DNA of 64,000 nucleotides from RYN-133 sp963708645 (GCA_963708645.1 CAVPTA010000007.1:248001-312000); one strand, 5' to 3'. Numbered from the stretch's first letter, positions 10,291 through 20,181 are shown. Translations and numbers: made by a program. The notes: generated by a model not told the origin, from the sequence alone.

Positions 10291-10908
10291 TCAGGTCAGC
10301 AAGCCGATGATCTGGCTGAGCAGGCTCGACAGCTTGTAGAGATCAGCCAGCGTCGGACTCGTGTTGTTGAGCAGATTGGCCACGGCACACAGCAGATTGC
10401 CGAGCAGGTTGCCCGCGCCCGGTATTGCCGTGATGTCGAGGACGACGCGGTTGAGGTGCACTGCGAGGCCGAGCAGGTTGAGATTCAGCGGGCCGAGCAC
10501 CAGATGCAGCACGCTGCAGCTGGCCGCGGCAGCCGCCGCGGTACGCGATGTCTGTGCGCCGCTCGCGTGCACCGGCACGATCACATCGTGACGCGTGACG
10601 CGCCCGACGAGCTGGCCGTTGCTGCGACGCATCGTCGCCATCAGATCGCCTTGCACAACGGTCTTTCCGTTGCGCACGAACGACCGCAGCGGCTTGAAGT
10701 GCCCGGTCACTTGGCCGAACTTGCCGAACGATCCGTCCACGTGCGACGCGTACTTGCCGGGGTGGAACGTCGAGTGCGCTACCGCGCTACTCGTGTGCGC
10801 CGCGGGCTGTGCCGCGGTTGACGCTGGTGCTGCGACCGCGACGGCACACACGACCGCCGCAGCAGGTGCCACCACACGGGTGAACAGTTTTTGGGCAGCA
10901 TGGGACAT
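10291..10908 (-). CDS. Secreted conserved actinobacterial protein of unknown function
   Basis: The 205-residue product begins with a classical Sec signal peptide: MSHAAQKLFTR, a hydrophobic VVAPAAAVVCAVAVAAP core, and likely cleavage near Ala29-Ala33. The mature part has a polar Gly/His region and then a hydrophobic Leu/Asn-rich module (SCSVLHLVLGPLNLNLLGLAVHLNRV, then ITAIPGAGNLLGNLLCAVANLL). I recall that module from many uncharacterised secreted actinobacterial proteins. The two Cys could form a disulfide. I used the ATG at 10908, preceded by AGGGAAC; an upstream in-frame extension to 10971 is Arg-rich and unlikely. Function is unknown. Confidence 0.75.
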   Translation of the reverse strand: MSHAAQKLFTRVVAPAAAVVCAVAVAAPASTAAQPAAHTSSAVAHSTFHPGKYASHVDGSFGKFGQVTGHFKPLRSFVRNGKTVVQGDLMATMRRSNGQLVGRVTRHDVIVPVHASGAQTSRTAAAAAASCSVLHLVLGPLNLNLLGLAVHLNRVVLDITAIPGAGNLLGNLLCAVANLLNNTSPTLADLYKLSSLLSQIIGLLT

Positions 10909-11032
10909 TGGGGGTTCCCTTCGTTGGCTCGCACGTCCCGACCGGACGAGCGAGTAGGGCGGGCGAGCCACCGGCTTGGGCTCCCGCCTCTCTCGACCCT
11001 CGCATATAGCCGTGAATGGGGCAATGCCCCTC

Positions 11033-11530
11033 TTATCGAGCTGTACCCGATCGCATCAGACGGCGCAGCTCGCGCGGCGAGTGAGCCGCCGCGAGGGCGG
11101 GCGGAGCCTGCGCGAGCCAGCCGTCGATCAGCAGGTCACGCAGTGCGGTTCTCGTGATGGTGCGCAGGTGCGTGAGCACGGCTGGATAGTTGTTGAAGTG
11201 GGCGATGGTGAACACGCCCTTCGTGCCCGCCTGCAGGACGGCCTCCGTGTCGCCCAGATCGCCGAGATAGACCGCAACAATCGGGCCGTCCGGCGGCGTC
11301 TCGTCGCCGAAGCGTTTGAGGTCGGCCTTGCTGAACGGCCGCTCCCACGCGAACGCCTTGTCGATCACGTTCCAGGTGCGGTGACCGAACCGCTCGCCCT
11401 CGACCACCTCGGGCAGAGACAGGGCGAGCGCGGCTGCGTCGTCCAGTTTGACCACGTCTGCCAGCTTGTCATGTTCGCCAGCTGAACGATGCGCGGAGAT
11501 GTGTTGCTCGACCACGCCCGGCCAAGCCAT
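11033..11530 (-). CDS. MmcQ/YjbR-like family protein
   Basis: The recognisable domain covers DAAALALSLPEVVEGERFGHRTWNV and FAWERPFSKADLKRFG and ends WLAQAPPALAAAH. It resembles the small YjbR/MmcQ fold that has a double-wing DNA-binding-like surface and no established enzymatic role. The start is uncertain: ATG at 11530 gives 165 residues, and a GTG at 11455 would give about 140 and fit the usual family length better. Neither has a clear ribosome-binding site. It is divergent from the TIR-WD40 gene with only 59 nt between the ATG starts. Confidence 0.7.
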   Translation of the reverse strand: MAWPGVVEQHISAHRSAGEHDKLADVVKLDDAAALALSLPEVVEGERFGHRTWNVIDKAFAWERPFSKADLKRFGDETPPDGPIVAVYLGDLGDTEAVLQAGTKGVFTIAHFNNYPAVLTHLRTITRTALRDLLIDGWLAQAPPALAAAHSPRELRRLMRSGTAR

Positions 11531-11589
11531 TCTTGAGTTCAGGACGGGGCCGAGCCACCCGCGGGGAGGGTCGTCCGGCAGGGGGCCTG

Positions 11590-14500
11590 ATGACGTCCGC
11601 GTTCGTGTCGTACGCGCGCGAGGATCGTGCCTTTGTCGGGCACCTCGCGGAGGCACTGCGAGCGAGATCGATCGTCCCGGCCTGGGATCAGGACCACTCG
11701 GTGTTGCCGTTCAGCGCGCCGTGGCGACAGGAGATCGAATCGGCGATCCGATCGGCCGACAAGTTCGTGTTCGTCATTTCGCCCGATTCGATCGCTTCCC
11801 TTCCCTGCGCATCCGAGATCGCCACCGCACAGGCATGCGGTAAGCAGATCGTGCCGATCGCGTTCCGGTTGCCGTCCGACCTGAGGTCGGTGCCGCTCGC
11901 GATCGGTGAGCTGAACTGGATCTTCTTCGACGGCACCACCGTGTTCCCGCAGGCGCTCGATCAGCTCGTGGGCGCGCTGACCACCGATCTCGAGTGGACG
12001 CGCATGCACACCCGGCTCTCGATTCGAGCCGCCGAATGGGCCGCGTCCGGTCACGATTCGGGCACCCTGCTACGCGGCGGCGCGCTGCGTGCGGCCGAAG
12101 CGTGGATAGCCGATTCCGCACCGCATCCCCAGTCGCCGCCTACCGAGGCGCAACGGCAATACCTTGCTGCATCGCGGCGCGCGAGCGACCGGAACTCGCG
12201 CCGCTGGCGATTCGCGCTCATCGGCGGGCTGGTTGTCGCACTGACGCTCGCCGTGTTCGCCGTGCTGCAGCGAAACCAGGCGCGCCACGAGGCGACACTG
12301 GCCGATGCGCACGCGCTCGCGGCGCGCGCCAGCGCCGCATTGGCGACCGACCCTGCGACCGCGCTGCATCTTGCGCTGCAGTCGACGCAAACCGCTGTCG
12401 GGGCGGACGGCACGCGCGTGCTGCGCAAGGCACTTGCGGCCGACCGCGAACGGATGGTGCTAGATCCCGGCACAGGCGTGCACACGCAGGCGGTGTGGAG
12501 CCCGATCACCGACACCATCGCCACGACCGGCAAGGGCGATGTCGTGCTGTTGTGGGACGCGCGCACCGGACGGGTGACCCGAACCCTGGCCGCGATGCCG
12601 GACGGACAACCGATCGGGCAGCTGAGCTACGACCCGACCGGTCGATGGCTCGCCGCAGTCTCGCAGCACGGCGGACTTGCGCTCTACAACACGACGACCG
12701 GTCAGTCGTTCGACACGAGCACTGCGAACGGAGACATCCGGGCCGGCACCACCAACAACGGCGGCAAGTTCGGTGTGGCGCCGTCGGCCACCTGGGATCC
12801 GCAGACCGATCGCTTGTACGTGTTCGGAGACGAGCTGAAAGACGTAGTCGTCGTCGACCCGTCCGCGAACAAGACGTACCCGCTGCGGGCAGCGGCGCCC
12901 ATCGACTCGATGAGCTTCGCGCCGCACGGCTCGCGGGCCTTCGTCTCGTGGTTCGGGTTCGGGGGCCGCTACGACGACATCGTCGATCTGACGAAGGGCA
13001 GCCAGACCGCATTGCATGTGCTGAAACCCGGCGTCGACTACCAATCATGCTGGACTCCGGACGGCTCCGAACTGGTCGCCTGGGGGCCCTCTGAGGCGCA
13101 GGACCAGACCGTGCACGTTCTCAACGCCACCACCGGCGCACAGGTGTTCAGTCACACCGGTGCGACCACGAGCGCGGGCGCGTGTGGTGTCGACGTCGAC
13201 GCAGGTCCGTACGCGATGCTCGGTGACTACGAGGGACAGGCCACCATTCTCGAGCGTCTGAGCGTTCAAACGGGCGCCTCCGCCGCGCCCGCCTTCCAGT
13301 ATTCAGAGGTCGGTCTGCGCGGCCACACCGCCTACATCAACTCGGTGGCGACCAGCGCGGACGGCGCGTTCGCAGTCAGCGGCAGTGACGACGGCACGGT
13401 GCGTGTCTGGGACGTCGCTTCAGGAGCGCAGCGCACGTTCGCCGACGCCGGCGTCGCGGTGAACTCGGTCGGATTCAGCCCCGACAACGGCCTGGTGCTC
13501 GCCGTCCTCGCGAACGGCCATGTCGCCGTGTACGACGCGGGCACCGGCGAAGCCGCGGTCCGGCTGTCGGCACCACCAGGAACTGCGGCCTACGCCCTCG
13601 GTTTCGTTGCGAACGGCACCAAAGTATGGGGCTTCACCCAACAGCTGGTCATCAAGCGATCGACACTGAAGCCGACCACCGTGACGGTCACGGACGCACG
13701 CGCGGTCGTGTGGAACGCCTCGACGGGCGCCGTTCTCGCGAGCGCACCCGTGATGGCGCAGCTGAGCGCACCGCGCTGCCCTGCGCAAAGCCCGAACTCG
13801 TTCTACCCCGACTGCGCATCGAGCCCGCTCAGTGCCGAACAGGACGGGGTGGCTATCAGCTTCGACGGCAACGAGCTCGTCTACGCGACCGCTCATTCGG
13901 TCGTCCAGCGCAACCTCGTCAGCGGGCGGCAGACGACGCTCGCGGTCGGTCAGCCACCGACTCGGGTCCTCATCTCGGCCGATGGCACTCGCGTGCTCGT
14001 GGTCGACAACAGCGAGCTGCGGATCTGGACACCGGCCAACGGACAAGCCCGGACGATCGCGTTGCCTGCGGTACCACTTGCCGCGGCGATGGACGTTGCG
14101 GGCGACCGCGCCGTCATCGGCTACACGAACGGCACGACTTCGGTGTGGAATCTGATGACCGTGACGCGCATCGCACAGTTCGCCAAGAACTCGCCGCCCG
14201 GCAACGGCCAGCTGGATTCCGAGCCACTGCAGGTCGCCATCTCCTCCGACGGCGCGATGATCGCGACCGGTGACACGAACGGCCAGGTGCGGCTCCGGTC
14301 AGTCGCGGACGGGCGTGTGATCGCGGCACGGGTGCTCGAGAGCAACCCCCGGCCGGACGCGCCGACGTACCCGGTCGGCGAACTGCGCTTCGTCAACTCC
14401 GACAGAGATCTGCTCGCCCTCAACTTTCCTCAGCCCGGGGCCGGCGACTACGAGCCGCCGGGAGTAGGGGTTGTCATCGACGTTGCTACCGGTGCGGTGC

Positions 14501-14898
14501 AGTCACATCTGTCGTCGCCGGCCCGGCCGGATCCGCCGTATGAACCCGGCGTCGACGTGAGCCCGGACGGACAGTTCGTGCTCACCGGGATCGAGGGCTT
14601 CGCACCGGCCGGACAGGCGCAGGGCGAGGACGCCGTGTACGACACGACGACCGGCGACAAGGTGGCCGATCTGTCCGAGGCCGCACCCGCGGTGTCGCAG
14701 AGCGGAGTTACCAACCTCGCCGTCGAGAACGCGTGGTCGCCGTCGGGCACCCGGCTGGTGACCGCGTCCACCGGGATCTATCCGTGCGACGCCTGCGGCT
14801 CGCTCGCCGACCTCCAGGCCGAAGCAAAGCTGCGCATCGCCTGGGAGACGCCGATCGCGCCGCACACTGCGCCGCCTCCGGGCAATCCGCTCGGCTGA
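11590..14898 (+). CDS. TIR domain - transmembrane - WD40 repeat protein
   Basis: The 1102-residue product has three parts. Residues 1-135 form a TIR domain (TSAFVSYAREDRAF at the start, VFVISPDSIAS, then LPCASEIATAQACGKQIVPI). Glu76 sits where TIR NADases have their catalytic glutamate. Residues 207-226 are a single membrane helix followed by a basic/Ala-rich linker (about 227-270). From about 295 to 1090 there are repeated WD40 blades; the clearest reads HTAYINSVATSADGAFAVSGSDDGTVRVWD. Such TIR-WD40 proteins are known in actinobacteria and are suspected NAD-cleaving immune or signalling effectors. The ATG at 11590 begins exactly at the TIR fold; an upstream in-frame start at 11533 adds a non-homologous stretch. 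No partner gene is adjacent. Confidence 0.88.
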   Translation: MTSAFVSYAREDRAFVGHLAEALRARSIVPAWDQDHSVLPFSAPWRQEIESAIRSADKFVFVISPDSIASLPCASEIATAQACGKQIVPIAFRLPSDLRSVPLAIGELNWIFFDGTTVFPQALDQLVGALTTDLEWTRMHTRLSIRAAEWAASGHDSGTLLRGGALRAAEAWIADSAPHPQSPPTEAQRQYLAASRRASDRNSRRWRFALIGGLVVALTLAVFAVLQRNQARHEATLADAHALAARASAALATDPATALHLALQSTQTAVGADGTRVLRKALAADRERMVLDPGTGVHTQAVWSPITDTIATTGKGDVVLLWDARTGRVTRTLAAMPDGQPIGQLSYDPTGRWLAAVSQHGGLALYNTTTGQSFDTSTANGDIRAGTTNNGGKFGVAPSATWDPQTDRLYVFGDELKDVVVVDPSANKTYPLRAAAPIDSMSFAPHGSRAFVSWFGFGGRYDDIVDLTKGSQTALHVLKPGVDYQSCWTPDGSELVAWGPSEAQDQTVHVLNATTGAQVFSHTGATTSAGACGVDVDAGPYAMLGDYEGQATILERLSVQTGASAAPAFQYSEVGLRGHTAYINSVATSADGAFAVSGSDDGTVRVWDVASGAQRTFADAGVAVNSVGFSPDNGLVLAVLANGHVAVYDAGTGEAAVRLSAPPGTAAYALGFVANGTKVWGFTQQLVIKRSTLKPTTVTVTDARAVVWNASTGAVLASAPVMAQLSAPRCPAQSPNSFYPDCASSPLSAEQDGVAISFDGNELVYATAHSVVQRNLVSGRQTTLAVGQPPTRVLISADGTRVLVVDNSELRIWTPANGQARTIALPAVPLAAAMDVAGDRAVIGYTNGTTSVWNLMTVTRIAQFAKNSPPGNGQLDSEPLQVAISSDGAMIATGDTNGQVRLRSVADGRVIAARVLESNPRPDAPTYPVGELRFVNSDRDLLALNFPQPGAGDYEPPGVGVVIDVATGAVQSHLSSPARPDPPYEPGVDVSPDGQFVLTGIEGFAPAGQAQGEDAVYDTTTGDKVADLSEAAPAVSQSGVTNLAVENAWSPSGTRLVTASTGIYPCDACGSLADLQAEAKLRIAWETPIAPHTAPPPGNPLG

Positions 14899-14905
14899 GA
14901 TCGGG

Positions 14906-16054
14906 TCAGCTCGCGCCGAGGTCGAGGGCGCTCGCGATCGGGACGCCGGGTCGGTAGGCAAGATGCACATGGCTCGGCGCGTCGAGCACGCACAGATCGG
15001 CACGCTTGCCGGGAGCGACGACGCCGATGTCCTCGCGCCGTAAGGCGCGCGCTCCCCCGGCAGTGGCCGACCACAACGCTTGTTCTGGCGTCATGTGCAT
15101 CTCCCGCACCGCCAACGCAATCATCAGCGGCATCGACGACGTGTACGACGTGCCGGGGTTGCAGTCGGTCGCGAGCGCGATGGTTACGCCTGCATCGAGC
15201 AGCCGGCGTGCGTCCGGGTACGGCGAACGGGTCGAGAACTCGACACCGGGCAACAGCGTCGCGACAGTCGTGCCACTGGCGAGTGCGTCGACGTCGGCGT
15301 CGGAGAGGTACGTGCAGTGGTCGACACTCGCCGCGCCGAGTTCGACCGCAAGCTGCACGCCCGGTCCGGCGGAAAGCTGGTTGCCGTGCACCCGCAACTG
15401 CAGACCGGCTCGACGACCGGCCTCGAGGACCGCCCGCGCCTCGTCGCCGTCGAACGCATGCGCGCTCGCCGGTTCGCAGAACACGTCGATCCAACGGGCG
15501 AGCGGCGCGCATGCCGCGAGCATCTCCCCTGTGACGAGATCGAGGTAGTCAGACCGGTCGACGCCCGGCGGGACGACGTGGGCGCCCAGGAACGTCGTCT
15601 CAGTCGTTACCTCACCCGCCAGCCTCAGACTGCGCACCTCGTCGGCAACCGAGAGACCGTAGCCGCTCTTGACCTCGACCGTGGTCGTCCCCTGATTGCG
15701 CATTTCGAGAATCCGCTTGCGCAGCAGCGTCTTCAGCTCGTCATCGGACGCGTCGCGCGTCGCGGCAACGGTCGTGCCGATGCCGCCCCCGTCGTATGGC
15801 TCACCGGCGATCCGCGCCGCGAACTCCGCTGACCGGTCGCCGGCGAACACCAGGTGTGAATGCGAGTCGACGAAGCCGGGAACGACTGCTCGTCCGCTGA
15901 CGTCGATACGGCGGTCGGCGGTCGGAACGTCGCGGGCTGCACCGACCCAGCGCACGGTGTCGTTCTCAGCGACGATCGCTGCATCGTGGACGACGCCGAG
16001 ATCAGGATCATTGGTGACCAGCTCGGCTATGCCGGTGATCGCAACTGCGGTCAT
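14906..16054 (-). CDS. hutI: Imidazolonepropionase
   Basis: Third step of histidine degradation: hydrolyses 4-imidazolone-5-propionate to N-formimino-L-glutamate. This 382-residue amidohydrolase-superfamily protein shows the metal-binding HxH in PGFVDSHSHLVFAGDR (about residues 58-73). Downstream come EVKSGYGL, the substrate-pocket HGNQ and DHCTYLSDADV blocks, and the ATDCNPGTS motif with its metal-binding Asp. It is the last gene of the hut operon, and its ATG overlaps the hutF stop by 4 nt (ATGA). Confidence 0.95.
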   Translation of the reverse strand: MTAVAITGIAELVTNDPDLGVVHDAAIVAENDTVRWVGAARDVPTADRRIDVSGRAVVPGFVDSHSHLVFAGDRSAEFAARIAGEPYDGGGIGTTVAATRDASDDELKTLLRKRILEMRNQGTTTVEVKSGYGLSVADEVRSLRLAGEVTTETTFLGAHVVPPGVDRSDYLDLVTGEMLAACAPLARWIDVFCEPASAHAFDGDEARAVLEAGRRAGLQLRVHGNQLSAGPGVQLAVELGAASVDHCTYLSDADVDALASGTTVATLLPGVEFSTRSPYPDARRLLDAGVTIALATDCNPGTSYTSSMPLMIALAVREMHMTPEQALWSATAGGARALRREDIGVVAPGKRADLCVLDAPSHVHLAYRPGVPIASALDLGAS

Positions 16055-17346
16055 GGCTCACTCCACAGTGGGTCGATCGCATCGGCCAGCAGCCTGCCGA
16101 CATCGCCGAGGCGATGCTGACCGCCGGAGACAACGGGGACGCCGTCGACCACGACGGTGTCGACATCCGCCGACGTTGCGGCCATGACTACCTGCCCGGG
16201 GTCCACGCCGGCGGTGCGCCGCGTGTCGAGACGGACGGCAACGAAGTCTGCCCGCGCTCCAACCTCGAGTCGTCCGGCGTCCGGCCAGCCGATGCTCGAG
16301 TGTGCAGTCATCGCGGCGTGCAGCTCGTCCATCGAGAATCTGCCGCGCTGCAACGAGATCAGCCGTTCGTCGAGTTCGAGCGCGCGTGCTTCCTCGAACA
16401 TGTCGATCACGGCGTGTTGATCGCTGCCGAGACTGCGCCGCCGCACATCGTGAGCAGGGCCGACGCCGTCGGCGAGGTCGCGTTCGGTCGTCGGGCACAT
16501 GCAGACGGTCACCTCCGACCCGGTGAGCAGCCGGATGTCCGTCTCCGTCAGGTGCGTGGCGTGCACGGCGGTCGTCTCCGGTAGGAGCGCTCCGGTTTCG
16601 TCGAGCAACTGCGTCGGGGTTCGGCCGTACGCGGCGAGACAGGCCTCGTTCTCGGCCGGCTGCTCGGACAGGTGAACGTGCAACGGACGATGGATTGCGG
16701 CGCGGGCGACAGTCGGGATGGCTTCGCGCGGCACGGCGCGCACCGAGTGGATCGCCGCTCCGACGGCGAACCCGTCCGCGGGCTTCAGCTCGGCAACACG
16801 CTCGGCCCAGGCGTCTGCGGTGCCGTCGGAAAATCTGCGCTGCACCGGTGCGAGTTTCTCGCCGGCAAACCCGGCCGACAGATAGCAGGTATCGAGCAAG
16901 GTGAGTCGGATCCCCGCATCTGCGGCAGCCTGACGCAGCGCGTGCGCCATCACGTTCGGATCGTTGTACCGCGCTCCGTCTCGGTCGTTGTGCAGATAGT
17001 GGAACTCGCCCACCGACGTCACGCCGGCCAGCGCCATCTCTGCGTAGGTCGCGCGCGCGAGCGCAAGGTACGAGTCGGGATCGAGTCGGTCGGCGACGGC
17101 GTACATGCGCTCGCGCCACGTCCAGAACGTGCCGCCGCTGTCATGCGTTCGTCCCCGCAGCGCGCGGTGGAAGGCATGGCTGTGTGCGTTGGCGAAGCCG
17201 GGCAACACGACGCCGGGCAGGCGGTGCGAATCGCCGGGCTCGACGTCGGCCTCCACCGATGCGAATCGCCCGTCGGTGACCTCGAACCTGACGTCGCGCA
17301 TAACTTCGTCATGCAACCGGGCGTAGTCGGCGAAGTAGGTGGTCAT
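16051..17346 (-). CDS. hutF: Formimidoylglutamate deiminase
   Basis: Converts N-formimino-L-glutamate to N-formyl-L-glutamate and ammonia, the alternative to direct hydrolysis by HutG-type formiminoglutamase. The 431-residue amidohydrolase has the HxH motif in GFANAHSHAFHRALRGRTHD, the family-specific GVTSVGEFHYLHNDRDG, HVHLSEQPAENEACLAAYG, HATHLTETD and SDQHAVIDMFEEARALE. Its presence says histidine is degraded by the five-step route through formylglutamate, which then needs a deformylase. It overlaps both neighbours by ATGA tetranucleotides, so it is translationally coupled within the operon. Confidence 0.95.
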   Translation of the reverse strand: MTTYFADYARLHDEVMRDVRFEVTDGRFASVEADVEPGDSHRLPGVVLPGFANAHSHAFHRALRGRTHDSGGTFWTWRERMYAVADRLDPDSYLALARATYAEMALAGVTSVGEFHYLHNDRDGARYNDPNVMAHALRQAAADAGIRLTLLDTCYLSAGFAGEKLAPVQRRFSDGTADAWAERVAELKPADGFAVGAAIHSVRAVPREAIPTVARAAIHRPLHVHLSEQPAENEACLAAYGRTPTQLLDETGALLPETTAVHATHLTETDIRLLTGSEVTVCMCPTTERDLADGVGPAHDVRRRSLGSDQHAVIDMFEEARALELDERLISLQRGRFSMDELHAAMTAHSSIGWPDAGRLEVGARADFVAVRLDTRRTAGVDPGQVVMAATSADVDTVVVDGVPVVSGGQHRLGDVGRLLADAIDPLWSEP

Positions 17347-18518
17347 CGGGCGAGGGTCTCGAGCACAGCAGTGAGCGCACCGACCCCGACCAGACAGTCG
17401 GCGGCCTCGGCGAATTCCTCGGGCGAGTGCGATATGCCGGTCGGGTTGCGTACGAACAACATCGCCGCCGCGACGCCGGCCGCAGCCAGGATGCCTGCGT
17501 CATGGCCGGCGCCGGTCGCGAGCACGGGCGCGTCATCCAGGAGCATTGACAGCCGACCAGCGAGAACCGGGTCGAAATCGGTTGCTGCGCTGTACGACTC
17601 CTGGTCGGCCTCGATTCTTGCGGCGGCGGCAACGGCTGCGACGACGGACTGCACCGCATCCTCGTCGGCTCCGCGGGCATCAAGCCACGCAGTCACACGT
17701 GACGGGATCGCGTTCACGCCGTTCGGCTCGACCTGCACCTTGCCGACCGTAGCGACGCAGTCGTGCTCTTGCGCCGATTCGCGCGCAGCGGTGATGGCCG
17801 CTGCCAACACGAGCATCGGGTCGTGCCGATCGGCGAGCCTCGTCGTGCCGGCGTGGTTCGCCTGGCCGTCGAGGGTTAGCCGCCACCGGCCATGTGGCCA
17901 GATCGACGAGCCGACCGCGACCGGACGGCCGAGGTCGATGAGTCCGCGGCCCTGCTCGACATGCAACTCGATGAACGTGCCGACGCGCTGCAGGGTCTCG
18001 TCATCCCGGCCGAGGTGCGCAACATCGCGGTCGGCCCGCTGCATCGCCTCGGCCATCGACACGCCGCCGCTGTCTCGGAGCGCGAGCGCGCGATCGGCAG
18101 CGAGCGCTCCGGTGATCAGCCGTGATCCGCCGCACGCGACCCCGAACCGCGCACCTTCCTCGTCACCGAAGTTCACCACGCCGATCGGGCGTGAGGGACG
18201 GAATCCCTTGCTGCGCAGGGCATCCACGGCGAGCAATGCCGACACGACGCCGAGTGGTCCGTCAAAGGCACCGCCGTCCGGGACGGAATCGAGATGCGAC
18301 CCGGTCACGATCCCCGGCGCTGCGTCCGGGTCGCCCCACCAGGCCCACTGGTTGCCCGCACGGTCCTCGGTCACGTCCAGGCTTCGGGCCGCGCATTCGG
18401 CGGCGAACCACTCGCGCAAGGTGCGGTCCTCGTCCGTCCACGCGAAGCGGCGATACCCACCTGACGGTGCTCGACCGATCGGTTCGAGGTCCGACCAGAG
18501 CGAGTCGAATGACATCAA
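17343..18518 (-). CDS. M20-family amidohydrolase (allantoate/N-carbamoyl type), candidate N-formylglutamate deformylase
   Basis: The 391-residue dinuclear metallohydrolase has TGSHLDSVPDGGAFDGPLGV (metal-binding His and Asp), GDEEGARFG (catalytic Glu-Glu), ELHVEQGRGLID, QANHAGTTRL in the lid domain, ATGAGHDA and the terminal GISHSPEEF. These fit the allantoate amidohydrolase/N-carbamoyl-L-amino-acid hydrolase subgroup. No other purine or allantoin gene is nearby. It is locked between hutU and hutF by ATGA overlaps, in the slot where the pathway needs an enzyme cleaving N-formyl-L-glutamate. Similar genes occur in Streptomyces hut clusters as I recall. The family call is firm; the substrate is an inference from context. 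Confidence 0.85.
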   Translation of the reverse strand: MMSFDSLWSDLEPIGRAPSGGYRRFAWTDEDRTLREWFAAECAARSLDVTEDRAGNQWAWWGDPDAAPGIVTGSHLDSVPDGGAFDGPLGVVSALLAVDALRSKGFRPSRPIGVVNFGDEEGARFGVACGGSRLITGALAADRALALRDSGGVSMAEAMQRADRDVAHLGRDDETLQRVGTFIELHVEQGRGLIDLGRPVAVGSSIWPHGRWRLTLDGQANHAGTTRLADRHDPMLVLAAAITAARESAQEHDCVATVGKVQVEPNGVNAIPSRVTAWLDARGADEDAVQSVVAAVAAAARIEADQESYSAATDFDPVLAGRLSMLLDDAPVLATGAGHDAGILAAAGVAAAMLFVRNPTGISHSPEEFAEAADCLVGVGALTAVLETLAR

Positions 18519-20170
18519 CCCTCGTTCATCGGCACGCGGACGTCACGCTCGTCCGCGATCTCGTCGGCACGTGAATAGCCGGCGTCCACGTGCCTGATCA
18601 CGCCCATGCCCGGGTCGTTGGTGAGCACGCGGCGGATCTTCTCACCCGCGAGCTCAGTGCCGTCGGCAACGGTGACCTGTCCGGCGTGCAACGACCGGCC
18701 GATACCGACGCCGCCGCCATTGTGGATCGACACCCACGAGGCGCCGGACGCGGTGTTGACCATCGCGTTCAGCAGCGGCCAGTCGGCAATGGCGTCGGAA
18801 CCGTCGGCCATCGACTCGGTCTCGCGGTACGGCGACGCGACCGATCCGCAGTCGAGGTGATCGCGGCCGATGACGACCGGCGCGCTGAGTTCGCCACTGC
18901 GCACCATGTCGTTGAACCGGTCACCGGCCTTGTCGCGCTCGCCGTAGCCGAGCCAGCAGATGCGCGCGGGAAGACCCTGGAAGTGCACCTTCTCCTGCGC
19001 CATCTTGATCCAGCGCGCGAGCGATTCGTTCTCGGGGAACAGGTCGAGCACCGCACGGTCGGTGGCGTGGATGTCCTTCGGGTCGCCCGAAAGCGCTGCC
19101 CAGCGGAACGGGCCCTTCCCCTCACAGAACAGCGGTCGGATGTACGCAGGCACGAAACCCGGGAAGTCGAAGGCCCGCCCGAAGCCGGCCTCGCGCGCCT
19201 CGGCGCGGATCGAGTTTCCGTAGTCGAAGACCTCGGCGCCCTTGTCCTGGAACTTCACCATCGCCTCGACGTGGCGTGCCATCGATGCCCGCGCGCGTCC
19301 GATGAACTCGTCCGGTTTGGTCTCGGCGTAGTCGCGCCACTCGTCGAATTCGACCCCGACCGGCAGGTACGAGAGCGGATCGTGCGCCGACGTCTGGTCG
19401 GTGACGATGTCGATCGGCGCATCGTTGGCAACGAGTTGCGGGACGAGCGACGCTGCGTTGCCGAGCAGGCCGATCGACAGCGGCTGCCCCGCGTCGCGGG
19501 CCTGCTCGGCCAACTTCAGTGCATGCTGCAACGAGTCGGCCTGCACGTCGAGATAGCGGTGCTCGATACGCCGCTTGATGCGCGACTCGTCGCACTCGAT
19601 ACAGATCGCGACGCCGCCGTTCATCGTCACGGCCAGCGGTTGGGCGCCACCCATACCGCCGAGTCCGGCGGTCAGCGTGATCGTGCCTTGCAACGAGCCG
19701 TTGAACTTCTTGGCGGCGACTGCGGCGAACGTCTCGTAGGTGCCCTGCAGGATGCCCTGGGTGCCTATGTAGATCCACGAGCCCGCCGTCATCTGCCCGT
19801 ACATCGTCAGGCCGAGATGTTCGAGGCGGCGGAACTCGTCCCAGTTCGACCACTCGCCGACGAGGTTCGAGTTCGCGATCAGTACGCGCGGCGCCCACTC
19901 GTGGGTCTGCATGACGCCGACAGGCTTGCCCGACTGCACGAGCATCGTCTCGTCCGGCTTGAGCGTCGTGAGCGTGCGGATCATCGCGTCGAACGCGGCC
20001 CAGCTGCGGGCTGCGCGTCCGGTGCCGCCGTAGACCACGAGATCGTCCGGCCGTTCGGCGACCTCGGGGTCGAGGTTGTTCTGCAGCATCCGCAGCGGTG
20101 CTTCGGTCTGCCACGAGAGCGCAGTGAGCTCGGTGCCGCGCGGAGCGCGAACGGGTCGGGCACCTTCCAT
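18515..20170 (-). CDS. hutU: Urocanate hydratase
   Basis: Second enzyme of histidine catabolism: adds water to urocanate using tightly bound NAD+ as an electrophile. The 551-residue product matches the family length and shows VYGGTGRAARSW, the glycine-rich NAD-binding stretch TAGLGGMGGAQPLA, DQTSAHDPLSYLPVG and the C-terminal HNGGGVGIGRSLHAGQV. The ATG at 20170 is preceded by AAAGGA at 6-nt spacing; a TTG two codons earlier is less likely. It begins 11 nt after the hutH stop and ends in an ATGA overlap with the amidohydrolase gene. Confidence 0.96.
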   Translation of the reverse strand: MEGARPVRAPRGTELTALSWQTEAPLRMLQNNLDPEVAERPDDLVVYGGTGRAARSWAAFDAMIRTLTTLKPDETMLVQSGKPVGVMQTHEWAPRVLIANSNLVGEWSNWDEFRRLEHLGLTMYGQMTAGSWIYIGTQGILQGTYETFAAVAAKKFNGSLQGTITLTAGLGGMGGAQPLAVTMNGGVAICIECDESRIKRRIEHRYLDVQADSLQHALKLAEQARDAGQPLSIGLLGNAASLVPQLVANDAPIDIVTDQTSAHDPLSYLPVGVEFDEWRDYAETKPDEFIGRARASMARHVEAMVKFQDKGAEVFDYGNSIRAEAREAGFGRAFDFPGFVPAYIRPLFCEGKGPFRWAALSGDPKDIHATDRAVLDLFPENESLARWIKMAQEKVHFQGLPARICWLGYGERDKAGDRFNDMVRSGELSAPVVIGRDHLDCGSVASPYRETESMADGSDAIADWPLLNAMVNTASGASWVSIHNGGGVGIGRSLHAGQVTVADGTELAGEKIRRVLTNDPGMGVIRHVDAGYSRADEIADERDVRVPMNEG

Positions 20171-20181
20171 GATCAATCCTT

